A DNA stretch of 27,496 bases, from positions 1 to 27,496 of the IMG/VR virus record IMGVR_UViG_3300042868_008480. One strand, written 5' to 3'. Below, in pieces: positions 1-8,702 of this stretch. Made by a program: the position numbers and the translations under genes. Positions within the stretch are counted from its first letter, which is position 1. Every line of letters starts with the position of its first letter. The notes under the pieces are model-generated. The model saw only the letters and a program-made list of their open reading frames with translations, was not told the origin of the DNA and did not search any database. This DNA comes from a virus.

Positions 1-774
1 AAATACTACGATGAAATACTAAAGATTGGTAAGAAATCAGCCGACGAGCTATTAGAATACCAAATTAAGAAATCACAAGAACGCCAAAAGATACTTGACG
101 GTAATATTTCGGCTAGTGAAAAAGAGTCGGATATATTAGCTCAAAAAGCATCACAGGGTAATTTATTAGCTGAGGAATCGTTAAAGAAACAGCAGGAAAT
201 AACGAATAAATACCGCGATCAAAGACGGCAAGAAGAAGAAAAGGAGCAGGCATTACAACAGGCTAAAAAGTACGTTGAAATAGCGTTGAACATTACAAAT
301 TCATTGATTCAAAAAGGCGGTGAACCAATCACGTCAGCGGGTAAATCAATAGGTTTGGTTAGTGTGATTAAAGGTTTGTTTGGGAAAGGATTCTTCTTTG
401 GTACGGATGATACCGGAAGTAATTCACCTGTAGCCGATGGATATGGTAAGATCACAGGGTTTACACACGAAAACGAACAGGTTTGGTCTAAAAAAGACCG
501 TTCAGATGTAGGTTTCGCTAGTCGTGAAGAACTGAAAAAGTCGTGGGATTTCATGAACTCGGCTAATATGTTGTTGCCTAAAATATCGACCAAAACGGAC
601 GTTACACACGCTCCTATATTGAAGGATCAACTACGTGAATTAAGCCAAATACATAAGGAATTGAAAAGCCAACCAAAAGAGTATATGTCAAAAGAAGTTA
701 TTGACGATTTCTTACGTATTGTTCATACAAGGGTTGAGGGAAATACGACTTACAAGAAATACAGCGATTCATGA
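1..774 (+). CDS. Phage tail tape-measure protein, C-terminal part (5' end outside window)
   Basis: The reading frame is open from base 1 to the TGA at 772-774, so the start lies outside the window and 257 codons are visible. About the first 95 codons are rich in Lys, Glu and Gln and look like a long coiled coil. Next come a hydrophobic/glycine stretch (GLFGKGFFFGTDDTG) and a conserved-looking tail with ADGYGKITGFTHENEQVWSK. This layout is common at the C-terminus of tape-measure proteins of Bacteroidota siphoviruses, which set tail length and help DNA ejection. The next gene starts inside its stop (ATGA, 771-774), as expected for the next tail gene. The family call is inference from architecture and position, since the diagnostic N-terminal part is missing. 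Confidence 0.7.
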   Translation, partial: KYYDEILKIGKKSADELLEYQIKKSQERQKILDGNISASEKESDILAQKASQGNLLAEESLKKQQEITNKYRDQRRQEEEKEQALQQAKKYVEIALNITNSLIQKGGEPITSAGKSIGLVSVIKGLFGKGFFFGTDDTGSNSPVADGYGKITGFTHENEQVWSKKDRSDVGFASREELKKSWDFMNSANMLLPKISTKTDVTHAPILKDQLRELSQIHKELKSQPKEYMSKEVIDDFLRIVHTRVEGNTTYKKYSDS

Positions 775-2498
775 GAATAGAATTTGAAAATATCGTTTTA
801 GAGATACGTGAGCGCGAAAAGTTAGGACGTGTTTTGTCGTTTGATACCCGTGAAAACAGAATCGAAATGAACCAAACTGAGGTGACATTTTACGGTAGAT
901 CAACGCTTAAAATCATCAACAACTTCATCGATCAGTATTCCCGTGCCTATCCGATGCCCGCTAGTTTGATTAGCCGAATAGGTGAAACATACGGTTGTTA
1001 CATTCATTTCGTTTCGTCATTCATAAGCGATACTGAGATTAAAGGACGTGTTGAAATTCGCGGTTCAGGCTCGCACTTCTTTAATGTTGCAAATGGTGTT
1101 TCTTTCCAGTATCTGAACAGCAAGGGATTTTTACCCGAATCAATTTCAACCAAAATAAAATACCAAATATTTCCGAATACAACGAGAGCAGAACACTTTG
1201 CTATTATATTCACTGGAATCATTCTAACGATTCAGTTGATACAGGCAACGCTAGAGCTAGCTAAATTAATCGCTGACTTTCTCGATGTTCTTGGAACAGG
1301 TTTGCTAACAGCGATAGCCAAAGCAATAGCCGTTGCAATCTACTTTGCTACTGCTTTACTTGCTTTTATTCAGTATGGAATACAGGTGAGAAACACTTAT
1401 GCACCACCGTTGCGACGAATGTATTCAACACCGCTTTACACGCTATTACAAAAGGCTTGCGAGGGAATAGGATTCACGTTTGAAAGTTTTGCCTTGTCGG
1501 AAATGTCACCTGAACTTCAAATGATCTTTATCAACAAGTATGTTGCGGGCAAATCCATTTTCAAGTTATTTGAGTACGAAGATGCCGATACTATTTATAA
1601 CTCATGGTTTCCGCGCGAAGGTGATACGTTTTCCATTTTAGGTGACGCCATTAACAAGGTGGCTCGTTGGTTTAATTTGACTGTAAGATGTTTTAATAAC
1701 ACTGTGAGAATGGAAAAGGAGGCTTATTTCGAGACTTCAACGACTATTACTATTGCAGAGTTTCTATCAGGTCAGGAAAAAACACAGGATCAGAAAACAT
1801 TTAACACAAATCCTGACCGAGTTTGGCAAGCGAAAACACTTCGTTACCCCGAAGATCAAAGCGACATTCATTCCAAAGACATTACCCGAAATGAGTTTAA
1901 CGAAAAGCGGGCTGAATTTATAAACACCTATCCCGACACACCCGATGCTTACATAAAAGCGGATCAGGATTTAGCGGGTTACAGTGATTTTTTCGCGCCT
2001 TGGAGTTTAATTAGGCGTAAAGAGGAATTATTCAGATTGGAAAAACTCATTAAGAACCTTGTTTTACAGCCGATAGATGCGATTACAGGTATTTTCGGAG
2101 GTGGCACTAATTACGCAAGTACATTTACAGCCGAACGTGTTGGAATCGCTGTTATTGAAAACTTGTACTTTACGAATACCCGCGTGTTTTGGAATGAAGG
2201 AAACGGAAAACAGCCTGTTAATTTCATGGATTATCTGAATACGCAAAAGATTTATAACGATTTTCATTTAGACCTTGAACCTGCCAATGCTTCTGCAGTA
2301 GTTCGATCAATGACTATTCCTTACTATGCAGGAAACTTTGCGCAACTATCGGCTAACAACTTTGTGAAAACTCAAAGTGGTAAAACGATCAAAATTGTGA
2401 AGATCGATTACTCCGACGAATGGGATGAAAACAGCGCACGAATCGATTATCAGGAAAAAGATGATTCAATGAATAACGTTGAGGTTGTTAACGTTTAG
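771..2498 (+). CDS. Distal tail / baseplate-like structural protein with internal hydrophobic helices
   Basis: This 575-residue protein overlaps the tape-measure gene by 4 bp. In siphoviruses this position is held by distal tail or tail-associated proteins (Dit/Tal-like), so a tail-tip role is inferred from order. The first 130 residues look beta-rich. Residues about 142-205 form a strongly hydrophobic block (segments such as IIFTGIILTIQLI and AIAVAIYFATALLAFI) that could make two or three membrane-spanning helices, unusual in a soluble tail component. The C-terminal half is again mixed alpha/beta with many aromatic residues. The hydrophobic block may insert into the host membrane during DNA entry, but no catalytic motif is visible. 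The 3' end overlaps the convergent gene at 2466-2921 by 33 bp. Confidence 0.6.
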   Translation: MRIEFENIVLEIREREKLGRVLSFDTRENRIEMNQTEVTFYGRSTLKIINNFIDQYSRAYPMPASLISRIGETYGCYIHFVSSFISDTEIKGRVEIRGSGSHFFNVANGVSFQYLNSKGFLPESISTKIKYQIFPNTTRAEHFAIIFTGIILTIQLIQATLELAKLIADFLDVLGTGLLTAIAKAIAVAIYFATALLAFIQYGIQVRNTYAPPLRRMYSTPLYTLLQKACEGIGFTFESFALSEMSPELQMIFINKYVAGKSIFKLFEYEDADTIYNSWFPREGDTFSILGDAINKVARWFNLTVRCFNNTVRMEKEAYFETSTTITIAEFLSGQEKTQDQKTFNTNPDRVWQAKTLRYPEDQSDIHSKDITRNEFNEKRAEFINTYPDTPDAYIKADQDLAGYSDFFAPWSLIRRKEELFRLEKLIKNLVLQPIDAITGIFGGGTNYASTFTAERVGIAVIENLYFTNTRVFWNEGNGKQPVNFMDYLNTQKIYNDFHLDLEPANASAVVRSMTIPYYAGNFAQLSANNFVKTQSGKTIKIVKIDYSDEWDENSARIDYQEKDDSMNNVEVVNV

Positions 2499-2921
2499 AG
2501 CTTTCCATTTTTTTATTGATATAGGACTAGCTAAATGATTTGTTTCTTCGCTAAATGAACCAAACCTACCATTGTACGACCCATAACCAACGTGATTTTT
2601 GTTATTAAAAATGATTCTATCGAATTTGCTTTTTAAGCAAAACCATTCTATAAACTCACGCGTAACATCTTCTTTTTTTATGTACCAGTTTTTAGGAGCT
2701 ATTAAATTATACAAAGAATCCGTTGTAATTTCATGTTCACACATGAAATGTAAATCATCTCTAAGTGACCATGAATTTTCTGATTTATAGTACCAAATAT
2801 GATTTCCTGAAATATTGCTATTTTTATTAATAGAGTATCCGAATTCAGAAAGAATGTCGAGTAATTTGATTAATTGATCGTGTTCTCCCTTAATAAAGGA
2901 ACAGTTTTTAATGTCGCTCAT
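2466..2921 (-). CDS. Hypothetical protein, inverted accessory gene (moron-like) in tail module
   Basis: A 151-residue protein with no family I can name. It is rich in Asn, Trp and charged residues (SGNHIWYYKSENSWSLRDDL), with no signal peptide or membrane segment. It is the only leftward gene inside the tail module and overlaps the 3' end of the preceding tail gene tail-to-tail. It has its own promoter: TAGATTTG on the minus strand at 2948-2955, preceded by the phage box at 2983-2995. A lone inverted gene with its own promoter inside late genes is typical of a moron, a late-acquired gene that can be expressed independently of virion genes. The start is the ATG at 2921, about 25 bp after the -7 element. 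Confidence 0.65.
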   Translation of the reverse strand: MSDIKNCSFIKGEHDQLIKLLDILSEFGYSINKNSNISGNHIWYYKSENSWSLRDDLHFMCEHEITTDSLYNLIAPKNWYIKKEDVTREFIEWFCLKSKFDRIIFNNKNHVGYGSYNGRFGSFSEETNHLASPISIKKWKALNVNNLNVIH

Positions 2922-2947
2922 ATTCCATATCCTTTAGTTTTGTCCAC

Positions 2948-3030
2948 CAAATCTACAAATACCAATCGAACGAAATTAACTATTGTGATGAGTGGTAAGT
3001 ACAAAGTATAGGCGGTTTTTTGTAACTTTG
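2948..3030. promoter_or_regulatory. Divergent box-controlled promoter region (site 1)
   Basis: The minus strand reads CCACTCATCACAA at 2995-2983, then 27 bp, then TAGATTTG at 2955-2948, driving the leftward gene. The same box read on the plus strand is also followed after 27 bp by TAACTTTG (3023-3030), pointing toward the tail genes. A second box, CCGCCTATACTTT on the minus strand, lies exactly 20 bp upstream of the first (3015-3003) and overlaps the spacer of the rightward promoter. Neither promoter shows a TTTG at the -33 position. That the sites are functional is inference from recurrence elsewhere in the window. Confidence 0.65.
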
Positions 3031-3039
3031 GTTTTCAAA

Positions 3040-3070
3040 TTGTTCTATTTAACATAATATCATACATTTG
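3040..3070 (+). promoter_or_regulatory. Canonical Bacteroidota-type promoter, near-leaderless start
   Basis: TTG at 3040-3042, a 20-bp spacer and TACATTTG at 3063-3070 match the known Bacteroidota -33/-7 pattern. The ATG at 3075 begins only four bases after the -7 element, so a transcript from here would have almost no leader. A second rightward -7 element (TAACTTTG, 3023-3030) lies upstream and would give a longer leader. Confidence 0.6.
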
Positions 3071-3074
3071 TACT

Positions 3075-3305
3075 ATGTCACAGGAGCAACAGTTACGGCA
3101 AATGCAGGAGCAGATGATTAACACGGCTAAATCATCTATGCAAATGGTTGACAATTTTATCACAACTGGCATTTTCTCAGAAAACGGTCTTTCAAGTGAT
3201 CAACAAAAAGAGGCGCACTCTATAATGGTTGAACTTAAGAAAAACGCCTCACCTGAAAACATAGCCAAAGCGACTGATTTAATGAAACAATTTACAGGCA
3301 AATGA
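3075..3305 (+). CDS. Small helical hypothetical protein of the tail module
   Basis: A 76-residue, Gln/Met/Lys-rich and probably all-helical protein (MSQEQQLRQMQEQMINTAKS). It has no cysteine, signal peptide or membrane segment. It is the first gene of the rightward fibre block and its stop overlaps the start of the 1093-residue tail protein (ATGA, 3302-3305), so the two are likely co-expressed. It could be a chaperone or minor virion component, but nothing in the sequence proves this. Transcription can start from one or both promoters just upstream. Confidence 0.7.
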   Translation: MSQEQQLRQMQEQMINTAKSSMQMVDNFITTGIFSENGLSSDQQKEAHSIMVELKKNASPENIAKATDLMKQFTGK

Positions 3306-6300
3306 TCAATATAATTGACTTCAAGGCAACAGACAAGCAGGGGCGCGATTTACCGTACTACGCTGCAAATGCCTTAGATAAACACTTCATCGTTTGCCGT
3401 TTTCGTGTTTCATTTGGTCTTATTTTAACTGGTTATGGAAATTCTATTTCAGTAACAGGAGCAAACGACATTCTTATTCTAAACTCAGGCAGTTGGCAGG
3501 ATTTGGGCGCGGTTGTTGGTGCGGGTGTGACGGGATCAGTTAACGGTGTTGCACTTCCTGTCGGACTGACGATCGATTACGTAAATTCAAACGTTTTAAA
3601 GTTATCGGCACCACACGGATTAGCTACCACGCCTGATACTTATACCATTTGTGATATTCAATTCGTTTTAGACCCGCAAGCCGTTGAATTTGCGGTTAAC
3701 CTAGTTCCCGCAAATTCAAACGGATTCCCTGAAAGTTTGCTTGATGACAATGTTAATCGATTTTTGGCTACAGGTGTTGATACGTTGACTATTGGATCGG
3801 GTTCAGTGCCATTTAACCAAATCGGAAATTTCTCAGGTGGTTCAGATATTGACCCTGTTATAAGCCGTTTCGCTGATGAATATGGTCAACAGGTTTACGA
3901 AATAGCATTTGGTGATTTTACACAATTTCTATACCTTGACGGTTCACCATTTACTGGTGCTGATAGCGTTAAAATGTGGCTGAACATTAAGGTAATGCCC
4001 GATGCGCTTGACAACGGAACTTTTGCCGAAACGAACTATCTTACTCCTGACGGGCAAACGGGTTTCTTTGATGAAGTATTTGATGGTATAACTACAGAAT
4101 TTGAAGTTAAAAGCGTTGATTTAAGCGTTGGAGGTGATGCAGTAAGTCAAGTTGACTACACACAGGTTACACACTTTCAAATAAAAGTAAAGGCGAAAGA
4201 TTCAAGCGCAATATTTGATGCTACAAATTCACGTTTCGGAATTGGATTATTTCACGTACTTACAAAAGATAGTCCAAACTGGTATCCGAATGCTCATGTT
4301 GAAGCAAACACGATGCTTTGTAGTGACGAAGATTTATCAGTTACGGGATCAGGATCAACTATTACAGGGCGTTTAAATTCATTTGGTTGTGTAACTGACA
4401 TTGAAAACTTTGAGGTATTTGTAAGTGTCGGAGGTGACGAGGCAACTTTTGTAGGTGATATTACGCCAAATGCAGATTTTACTGCGTTAATGTCTAGCTT
4501 ATCAGCTTCGGATAGAGGCTACAGATTAGCAGTTAAAGTTGAAGATTACACGCTTTCAGGTAATTTAATTCGCCCTGTTTGGCTTACTGCTTCGTTTACA
4601 ACAATGGCTAAATATATCCCACCTTTAGGTGGTTATCCGTTTGTTGGTTTTACACCAATTGACCATGATGGTAATTTAATTTTCTCAGCTCCTGATATTG
4701 GCTACATAAATACCGAAGATGATATAAAAATGGAGGTAACGTTTAAGTTGCCGAAACAATCACTTCAAATAACAGCGGATCGGTTTTATCAAAGTATTAC
4801 ACTTTCAGTTGTTGCGCGTAAATTTACAGGTGAGTTTTTCCGATTCGAAGAGTTCAACTTTCCTTTAGGCACTTATTTACCCGATGAAACGCAACCGATC
4901 AATCAAACTGTTGGGCGTGGGTTTGTTTTGCCCCCGTCAACAGATAAGAACGTTGTTAAGATTTACCGCGACACGCCCGAAGACACAATGACCCAATTCG
5001 CAATAAAAGCCGAATACGGTTTACTCATGGATTGGCGTTATTGGTTGCCTCAACTTGGTGTAAGTGCTGATTTTTTCGGTAGCGAAGATAAAGACTGGTT
5101 TCACTATCAGAATGCTGATTGGGATTTAGGGTTTTTACTTGAAATAAACACAACGGACGGAGCTTATCAGAACTTTCTTGATTTAGAGCATTTAACGTAC
5201 GATGATTGGTCGGGAACATCAACTATTAACTTCTACTTAGAAGATGGTGTAACACCTATTACTAAGCCTATTTCAGGGCAAACGATTATCGTTGAAGCTG
5301 TTCATGTTGCTTCATCTCCATACATTTGGCAATCGGCTACTGTTTGGGGTCAGATCACGGTTGAGCCAAAAGAACAATCGCCACGTTGGGTTAGTTCAAC
5401 GGTTTTACCTTATGGTATTGATCCACAAAACCCACTTATTCCATTATCAGGTGAAGTTGGTTGTGAAATAACAGTATCAGGTGATACAGTTACGCTAAGA
5501 ACTAAGTTTAACCCCGATCTAATCAATTGGCAGGATGATTTGTCATTCGGTTCAAAAGTTTGGGGTGAAGCAAGAAAAGGCACGGAAACCGATGTTGTTT
5601 TTAACCGAACCAAGATAACCACCGATGTGGCGCGAAAAACGTCACCAATCGAACAGGAACGTATTTTACGTGAATGTTGCGAAGCTAGAAAAGTTGTTGC
5701 TGATTTAGAAACACCAAATCGAAGTGATGCTACTAGCCATGTTTGGGCTGGTGATAGCGTTGATTTCACTTTGTATAAAGATGGTTCACCAACTACATTT
5801 ATTTGCGAAACAGTGCCTTTGCCTAATTCTGCGGGTTGGTATTCAGTTCAATTGAATTGGTACGCGATTTACTTAACGGATGGAATTGGTTGTTTTGAAT
5901 TGAAGGTAACAGAAAACGTTGCAGGAATTGAAAATACCTACACGATTGAGAATTACGAACTATTCAAGTTCAATCGAAAAACATTTAACGGTGAAGCACG
6001 TTTGATGGTTCTTTACGATTTCGTTGATGTTGAAAATGGAATTGATTACACTGGTTCGTCTTTGGTTGATTCAGTGCGTTATCATGGTTCTTTCGGATGG
6101 TATCAGCCAAATCTACAAGTTGATAACGCAACAGATTACAGTTATTCAATCGAGAAAGTAAGACGAATTAAGCGTAAAACCTACGAAATGAAAGCGCACA
6201 ATCTATCGAGTAAATACGTGCATTTGATGGATTATATGTTGCATCATGAAAACCTATGTTGGTTCACTGATTACAACTTACAAAACGTTGATTACTTCCT

Positions 6301-6583
6301 CGATCCTGTACCCGTAATTGTAAACGAATCGCCACAAATCGTGCCACAGGAAACTCTAACCCGAAAGGTTGGAATGACTTGTAAATTCAGACACAAACTA
6401 GACAATAGTATTTCGGCTTTCAATTCACCAAACGCAAGCAAAATACCACCTGTTATTCAAATAGGAGGTGTTGGAATTATACCCGAAGGTGTGACTGTTA
6501 ATATCTTTGTTGCCGACGAACTTGAATCAACAACGGCAGTACCATACGGTGAAGATGCTGACTTTAATATAAATTGGACATGA
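3302..6583 (+). CDS. Large tail protein (putative baseplate/side-tail or receptor-binding component)
   Basis: The longest gene in the window encodes 1093 residues. The sequence is acidic, rich in Gly, Thr, Ser and aromatic residues, and appears to be mostly beta strands. No signal peptide, coiled coil or enzyme motif was seen. Its place after the tape-measure and distal tail genes and before a recognisable fibre tip suggests a structural protein of the tail tip. Such proteins often vary between related phages and contact the host surface. The start ATG overlaps the preceding stop, and the end overlaps the next gene (ATGA at 6580-6583), so the tail-tip genes appear translationally coupled. The exact role is inference. 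Confidence 0.6.
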   Translation: MINIIDFKATDKQGRDLPYYAANALDKHFIVCRFRVSFGLILTGYGNSISVTGANDILILNSGSWQDLGAVVGAGVTGSVNGVALPVGLTIDYVNSNVLKLSAPHGLATTPDTYTICDIQFVLDPQAVEFAVNLVPANSNGFPESLLDDNVNRFLATGVDTLTIGSGSVPFNQIGNFSGGSDIDPVISRFADEYGQQVYEIAFGDFTQFLYLDGSPFTGADSVKMWLNIKVMPDALDNGTFAETNYLTPDGQTGFFDEVFDGITTEFEVKSVDLSVGGDAVSQVDYTQVTHFQIKVKAKDSSAIFDATNSRFGIGLFHVLTKDSPNWYPNAHVEANTMLCSDEDLSVTGSGSTITGRLNSFGCVTDIENFEVFVSVGGDEATFVGDITPNADFTALMSSLSASDRGYRLAVKVEDYTLSGNLIRPVWLTASFTTMAKYIPPLGGYPFVGFTPIDHDGNLIFSAPDIGYINTEDDIKMEVTFKLPKQSLQITADRFYQSITLSVVARKFTGEFFRFEEFNFPLGTYLPDETQPINQTVGRGFVLPPSTDKNVVKIYRDTPEDTMTQFAIKAEYGLLMDWRYWLPQLGVSADFFGSEDKDWFHYQNADWDLGFLLEINTTDGAYQNFLDLEHLTYDDWSGTSTINFYLEDGVTPITKPISGQTIIVEAVHVASSPYIWQSATVWGQITVEPKEQSPRWVSSTVLPYGIDPQNPLIPLSGEVGCEITVSGDTVTLRTKFNPDLINWQDDLSFGSKVWGEARKGTETDVVFNRTKITTDVARKTSPIEQERILRECCEARKVVADLETPNRSDATSHVWAGDSVDFTLYKDGSPTTFICETVPLPNSAGWYSVQLNWYAIYLTDGIGCFELKVTENVAGIENTYTIENYELFKFNRKTFNGEARLMVLYDFVDVENGIDYTGSSLVDSVRYHGSFGWYQPNLQVDNATDYSYSIEKVRRIKRKTYEMKAHNLSSKYVHLMDYMLHHENLCWFTDYNLQNVDYFLDPVPVIVNESPQIVPQETLTRKVGMTCKFRHKLDNSISAFNSPNASKIPPVIQIGGVGIIPEGVTVNIFVADELESTTAVPYGEDADFNINWT

Positions 6584-7464
6584 CAACATACAACATAAAT
6601 ATTCCCGTTCCTGTTAAACGCAACACAACGGCAGGGTGGGCTTCGGATTCGGTGGTTTATCCTGCGGGAATGCACTTGCAAGTAACGGATAACTTTTATA
6701 CTGGAACAGATCAACCGCGGTTTAAGATAGCTAACGGAACAGATGCGTTTTCGGCTTTAGATTTTGTTCCAACACCCCCAACAATTAACACAATTTACAC
6801 ATCAGATGATTCTTTAACGTCAAATAGAACACTGAATGGCGATGGTTACTCCTTAGAATTTTCAGCTATTGATTCATTTTCAGTAACAACAGCTGGAACT
6901 GTTTTTGGGGATCAAGATTATGTGTTTTCAACATCAAGCGGAGTTGCTCATGTTATTTATGGTGATCGAAGTACTAGATTTTACAACAGCATGGGTATTG
7001 GTGATGCGCCACAATCTAATATAAGGTTACAAGTTTATGGTAGTGGAAAAGATGTTGGTATCAATGTCGAAGCAACTAATTCTGCATCAAAAGGACTTGT
7101 ATCAACTTCATCGGGGGCAAATGGAAAGGGAGGTCAGTTCACGTGTCAAGCTGGAGGTGGAACTGGAATTTCAGCTCTTGGAGATGCAATAGGAATTGAA
7201 GGAAAGGTAACGGGATCATCGGGAACGGCATTAACAATAAATGGAAAAGGAGTAATTCAAGATTATAACACCTTTAATTCTAGGGCTAATTGTGCTGTAT
7301 TAGATATTAATAGCACGACTGGAGGATTACTTTTCCCAAGAATGACAACATCTCAAAGAACAGCTATTTCAAGCCCTGTAGGCGGACTTATGGTATTCGA
7401 TACAGATTTATCTTCATTCATGGCTTATGATGGTTCTTCATGGAAAACCGTTGTACTAATTTAA
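6580..7464 (+). CDS. Tail fibre / fibre-tip protein
   Basis: I chose the ATG at 6580, which overlaps the previous stop, rather than the TTG two codons earlier; this gives 294 residues. The N-terminal 70 residues probably attach to the preceding protein. The middle is low-complexity, glycine- and serine-rich beta sequence (TSSGANGKGGQFTCQAGGG). The C-terminus has the motif GGLLFPRMTTSQRTAI with VGGLMVFDTDLSSFMAYDG and SSWKTV. I recognise this ending from many Bacteroidota phage fibre and surface-repeat proteins, where PRMT..QR.AI..P..GL.V.D....... .YDG..W recurs. Receptor contact is therefore plausible. Confidence 0.75.
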   Translation: MTTYNINIPVPVKRNTTAGWASDSVVYPAGMHLQVTDNFYTGTDQPRFKIANGTDAFSALDFVPTPPTINTIYTSDDSLTSNRTLNGDGYSLEFSAIDSFSVTTAGTVFGDQDYVFSTSSGVAHVIYGDRSTRFYNSMGIGDAPQSNIRLQVYGSGKDVGINVEATNSASKGLVSTSSGANGKGGQFTCQAGGGTGISALGDAIGIEGKVTGSSGTALTINGKGVIQDYNTFNSRANCAVLDINSTTGGLLFPRMTTSQRTAISSPVGGLMVFDTDLSSFMAYDGSSWKTVVLI

Positions 7465-7482
7465 CAACTAACACAAATAATA

Positions 7483-7899
7483 ATGACAGAAACAAGAAGA
7501 ATAGTAAGGACAATTAGTCCGGTAACAATTCAACTAGGAAGCCAACCAAGTATTGAAGTACAAATTTACTTTCAGGTTAGGAGAGGTGGATTTGATTTTG
7601 ATAAACGATCACATAAAGACCCATCTATTAGAAATGTTTACCGTTTTATGGTTGATGCTATGGAATATGATTCAGAATCAAAAAAGCTGAAACACATTAA
7701 AAACGTTTCTCCTATTGAAGCCGAATATAAAATGAATACATTCCGATCAATATTTGGTGAAAGCACTATTAACGATTGGTTTGACTCATTTCCTGAACAA
7801 ATAATTTCTCAAATAGATTACACCTCAACAAATGAAGCTGGATCATATTTTGGTCTGAAAGAAGATGATATGGAAATAGTAGAAATAGAATTAAATTAA
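7483..7899 (+). CDS. Hypothetical protein at the end of the tail operon
   Basis: A 138-residue acidic protein starting with ATG 18 bp after the fibre gene. No named domain was recognised. The first third is beta-like (VTIQLGSQPSIEVQIYFQV), the rest mixed with many charged residues. It is the last gene before a strong terminator at 7901-7927, so it belongs to the tail transcript. Genes here are often fibre-assembly helpers or minor tail components, which is only a positional guess. Confidence 0.65.
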   Translation: MTETRRIVRTISPVTIQLGSQPSIEVQIYFQVRRGGFDFDKRSHKDPSIRNVYRFMVDAMEYDSESKKLKHIKNVSPIEAEYKMNTFRSIFGESTINDWFDSFPEQIISQIDYTSTNEAGSYFGLKEDDMEIVEIELN

Positions 7900-7900
7900 G

Positions 7901-7927
7901 AAAGGCGGGTTAATTCCCGCCTTTTTG
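7901..7927 (+). terminator. Intrinsic terminator of the tail operon
   Basis: AAAGGCGGG (7901-7909) pairs perfectly with CCCGCCTTT (7916-7924) around a TTAATT loop, followed by more T. It begins one base after the stop of the last tail gene. The opposing gene ends at 7930, so the hairpin may stop both strands. Confidence 0.9.
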
Positions 7928-7929
7928 TT

Positions 7930-8268
7930 TTAAAATATACCGTCAATTAATTCGTGTTTCTTCATTAGGGCTTTGAAAATATTTGATTTTATTATTCCGT
8001 CAACCGATTCAACTTCTGTCTTTAAATACTTTAGTCTTTTGTGTGTACGGTAAATATAATTCACTTCGGCTTCTTCTTTGGTGGGAAAAGCAAAACGTCT
8101 ATTTCCTGAGTTTAGGACAAATCGTTTCTTTCCGTAACCATGAATCCAAAAACCACACTTTGTATGTTTGATTACTTCAAATTCATCGAAATCTACTATT
8201 GCGTTAAAGTTCTCTAATTCAACTCCGATTATACAACGATATAATGTTTTAACTTCTTCTTTCTTCAT
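7930..8268 (-). CDS. Hypothetical phage protein, last gene of leftward block
   Basis: A 112-residue basic protein. The middle reads GKKRFVLNSGNRRFAFPTKE followed by EAEVNYIYRTHKRLKYLKTE. A short beta segment followed by an F.TKEEA...Y..R..R helix occurs in many small phage proteins of unknown role that I cannot name more precisely. It has no membrane segment or cysteine motif. It lies three bases after the stop of the 46-residue membrane gene upstream and is probably part of that operon. Confidence 0.65.
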   Translation of the reverse strand: MKKEEVKTLYRCIIGVELENFNAIVDFDEFEVIKHTKCGFWIHGYGKKRFVLNSGNRRFAFPTKEEAEVNYIYRTHKRLKYLKTEVESVDGIIKSNIFKALMKKHELIDGIF

Positions 8269-8271
8269 ACA

Positions 8272-8412
8272 TCAATTATTATACAGCCAAAATATCACGC
8301 CTACCGTTCCAAATATTACAGCGAACGACCAAAGCCAAGCGAGTAGTGCTAAAGACTTATAATCAGTCCTGAATAGCAGGAAGTCGATTATTGTTGGTTC
8401 TTCGTGTTTCAT
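8272..8412 (-). CDS. Small single-pass membrane protein (46 aa)
   Basis: ATG at 8412 to TGA at 8274-8272 encodes 46 residues beginning MKHEEPTIIDFLLFRTDYKS. Residues about 21-43 are a clear membrane helix (LALLAWLWSFAVIFGTVGVI). The short charged N-terminus is followed by the helix and a three-residue tail. Its start overlaps the stop of the upstream gene (ATGA) and its stop lies three bases before the next start, so it fits the operon exactly. Possible roles include membrane anchoring, holin-like activity or superinfection control; none can be proved. Confidence 0.65.
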   Translation of the reverse strand: MKHEEPTIIDFLLFRTDYKSLALLAWLWSFAVIFGTVGVIFWLYNN

Positions 8413-8702
8413 TCCGTTGCGCGTTTGATTAATTGTTCTAATTCTTCAATTGATATTACATCGGATTCGATATTACTATTTTCAACAGCTTGTAGAATGT
8501 TTTTTAGCATTTCCAACAACTCAGGCGCACAAGCGATTAGTTTGGCGTTGGCTAACGCCTCGAAATCTGTATCATGAGATGAATACTTATGTACTGAGCA
8601 AACGTCAGTACGCATATTATTTTCGTCGGTTGACTTAATGATAAAATCTTCTTTTGAAAAATCTTCTGATTCCCACTTCCCTTTCGTTCCTTTAAATTCC
8701 AT
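8409..8702 (-). CDS. Conserved small phage protein (ANAKLIACAPELLEML type)
   Basis: A 97-residue protein whose centre reads ALANAKLIACAPELLEMLKN. That motif (ANA.LIA.APELL..L) is very widespread in small tailed-phage accessory proteins of unknown function, usually preceded, as here, by a beta-rich part with a GKW motif. No catalytic residue is evident. The start is ATG at 8702, overlapping the end of the broken gene upstream, and its own stop overlaps the start of the 46-residue membrane gene. Confidence 0.75.
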   Translation of the reverse strand: MEFKGTKGKWESEDFSKEDFIIKSTDENNMRTDVCSVHKYSSHDTDFEALANAKLIACAPELLEMLKNILQAVENSNIESDVISIEELEQLIKRATE

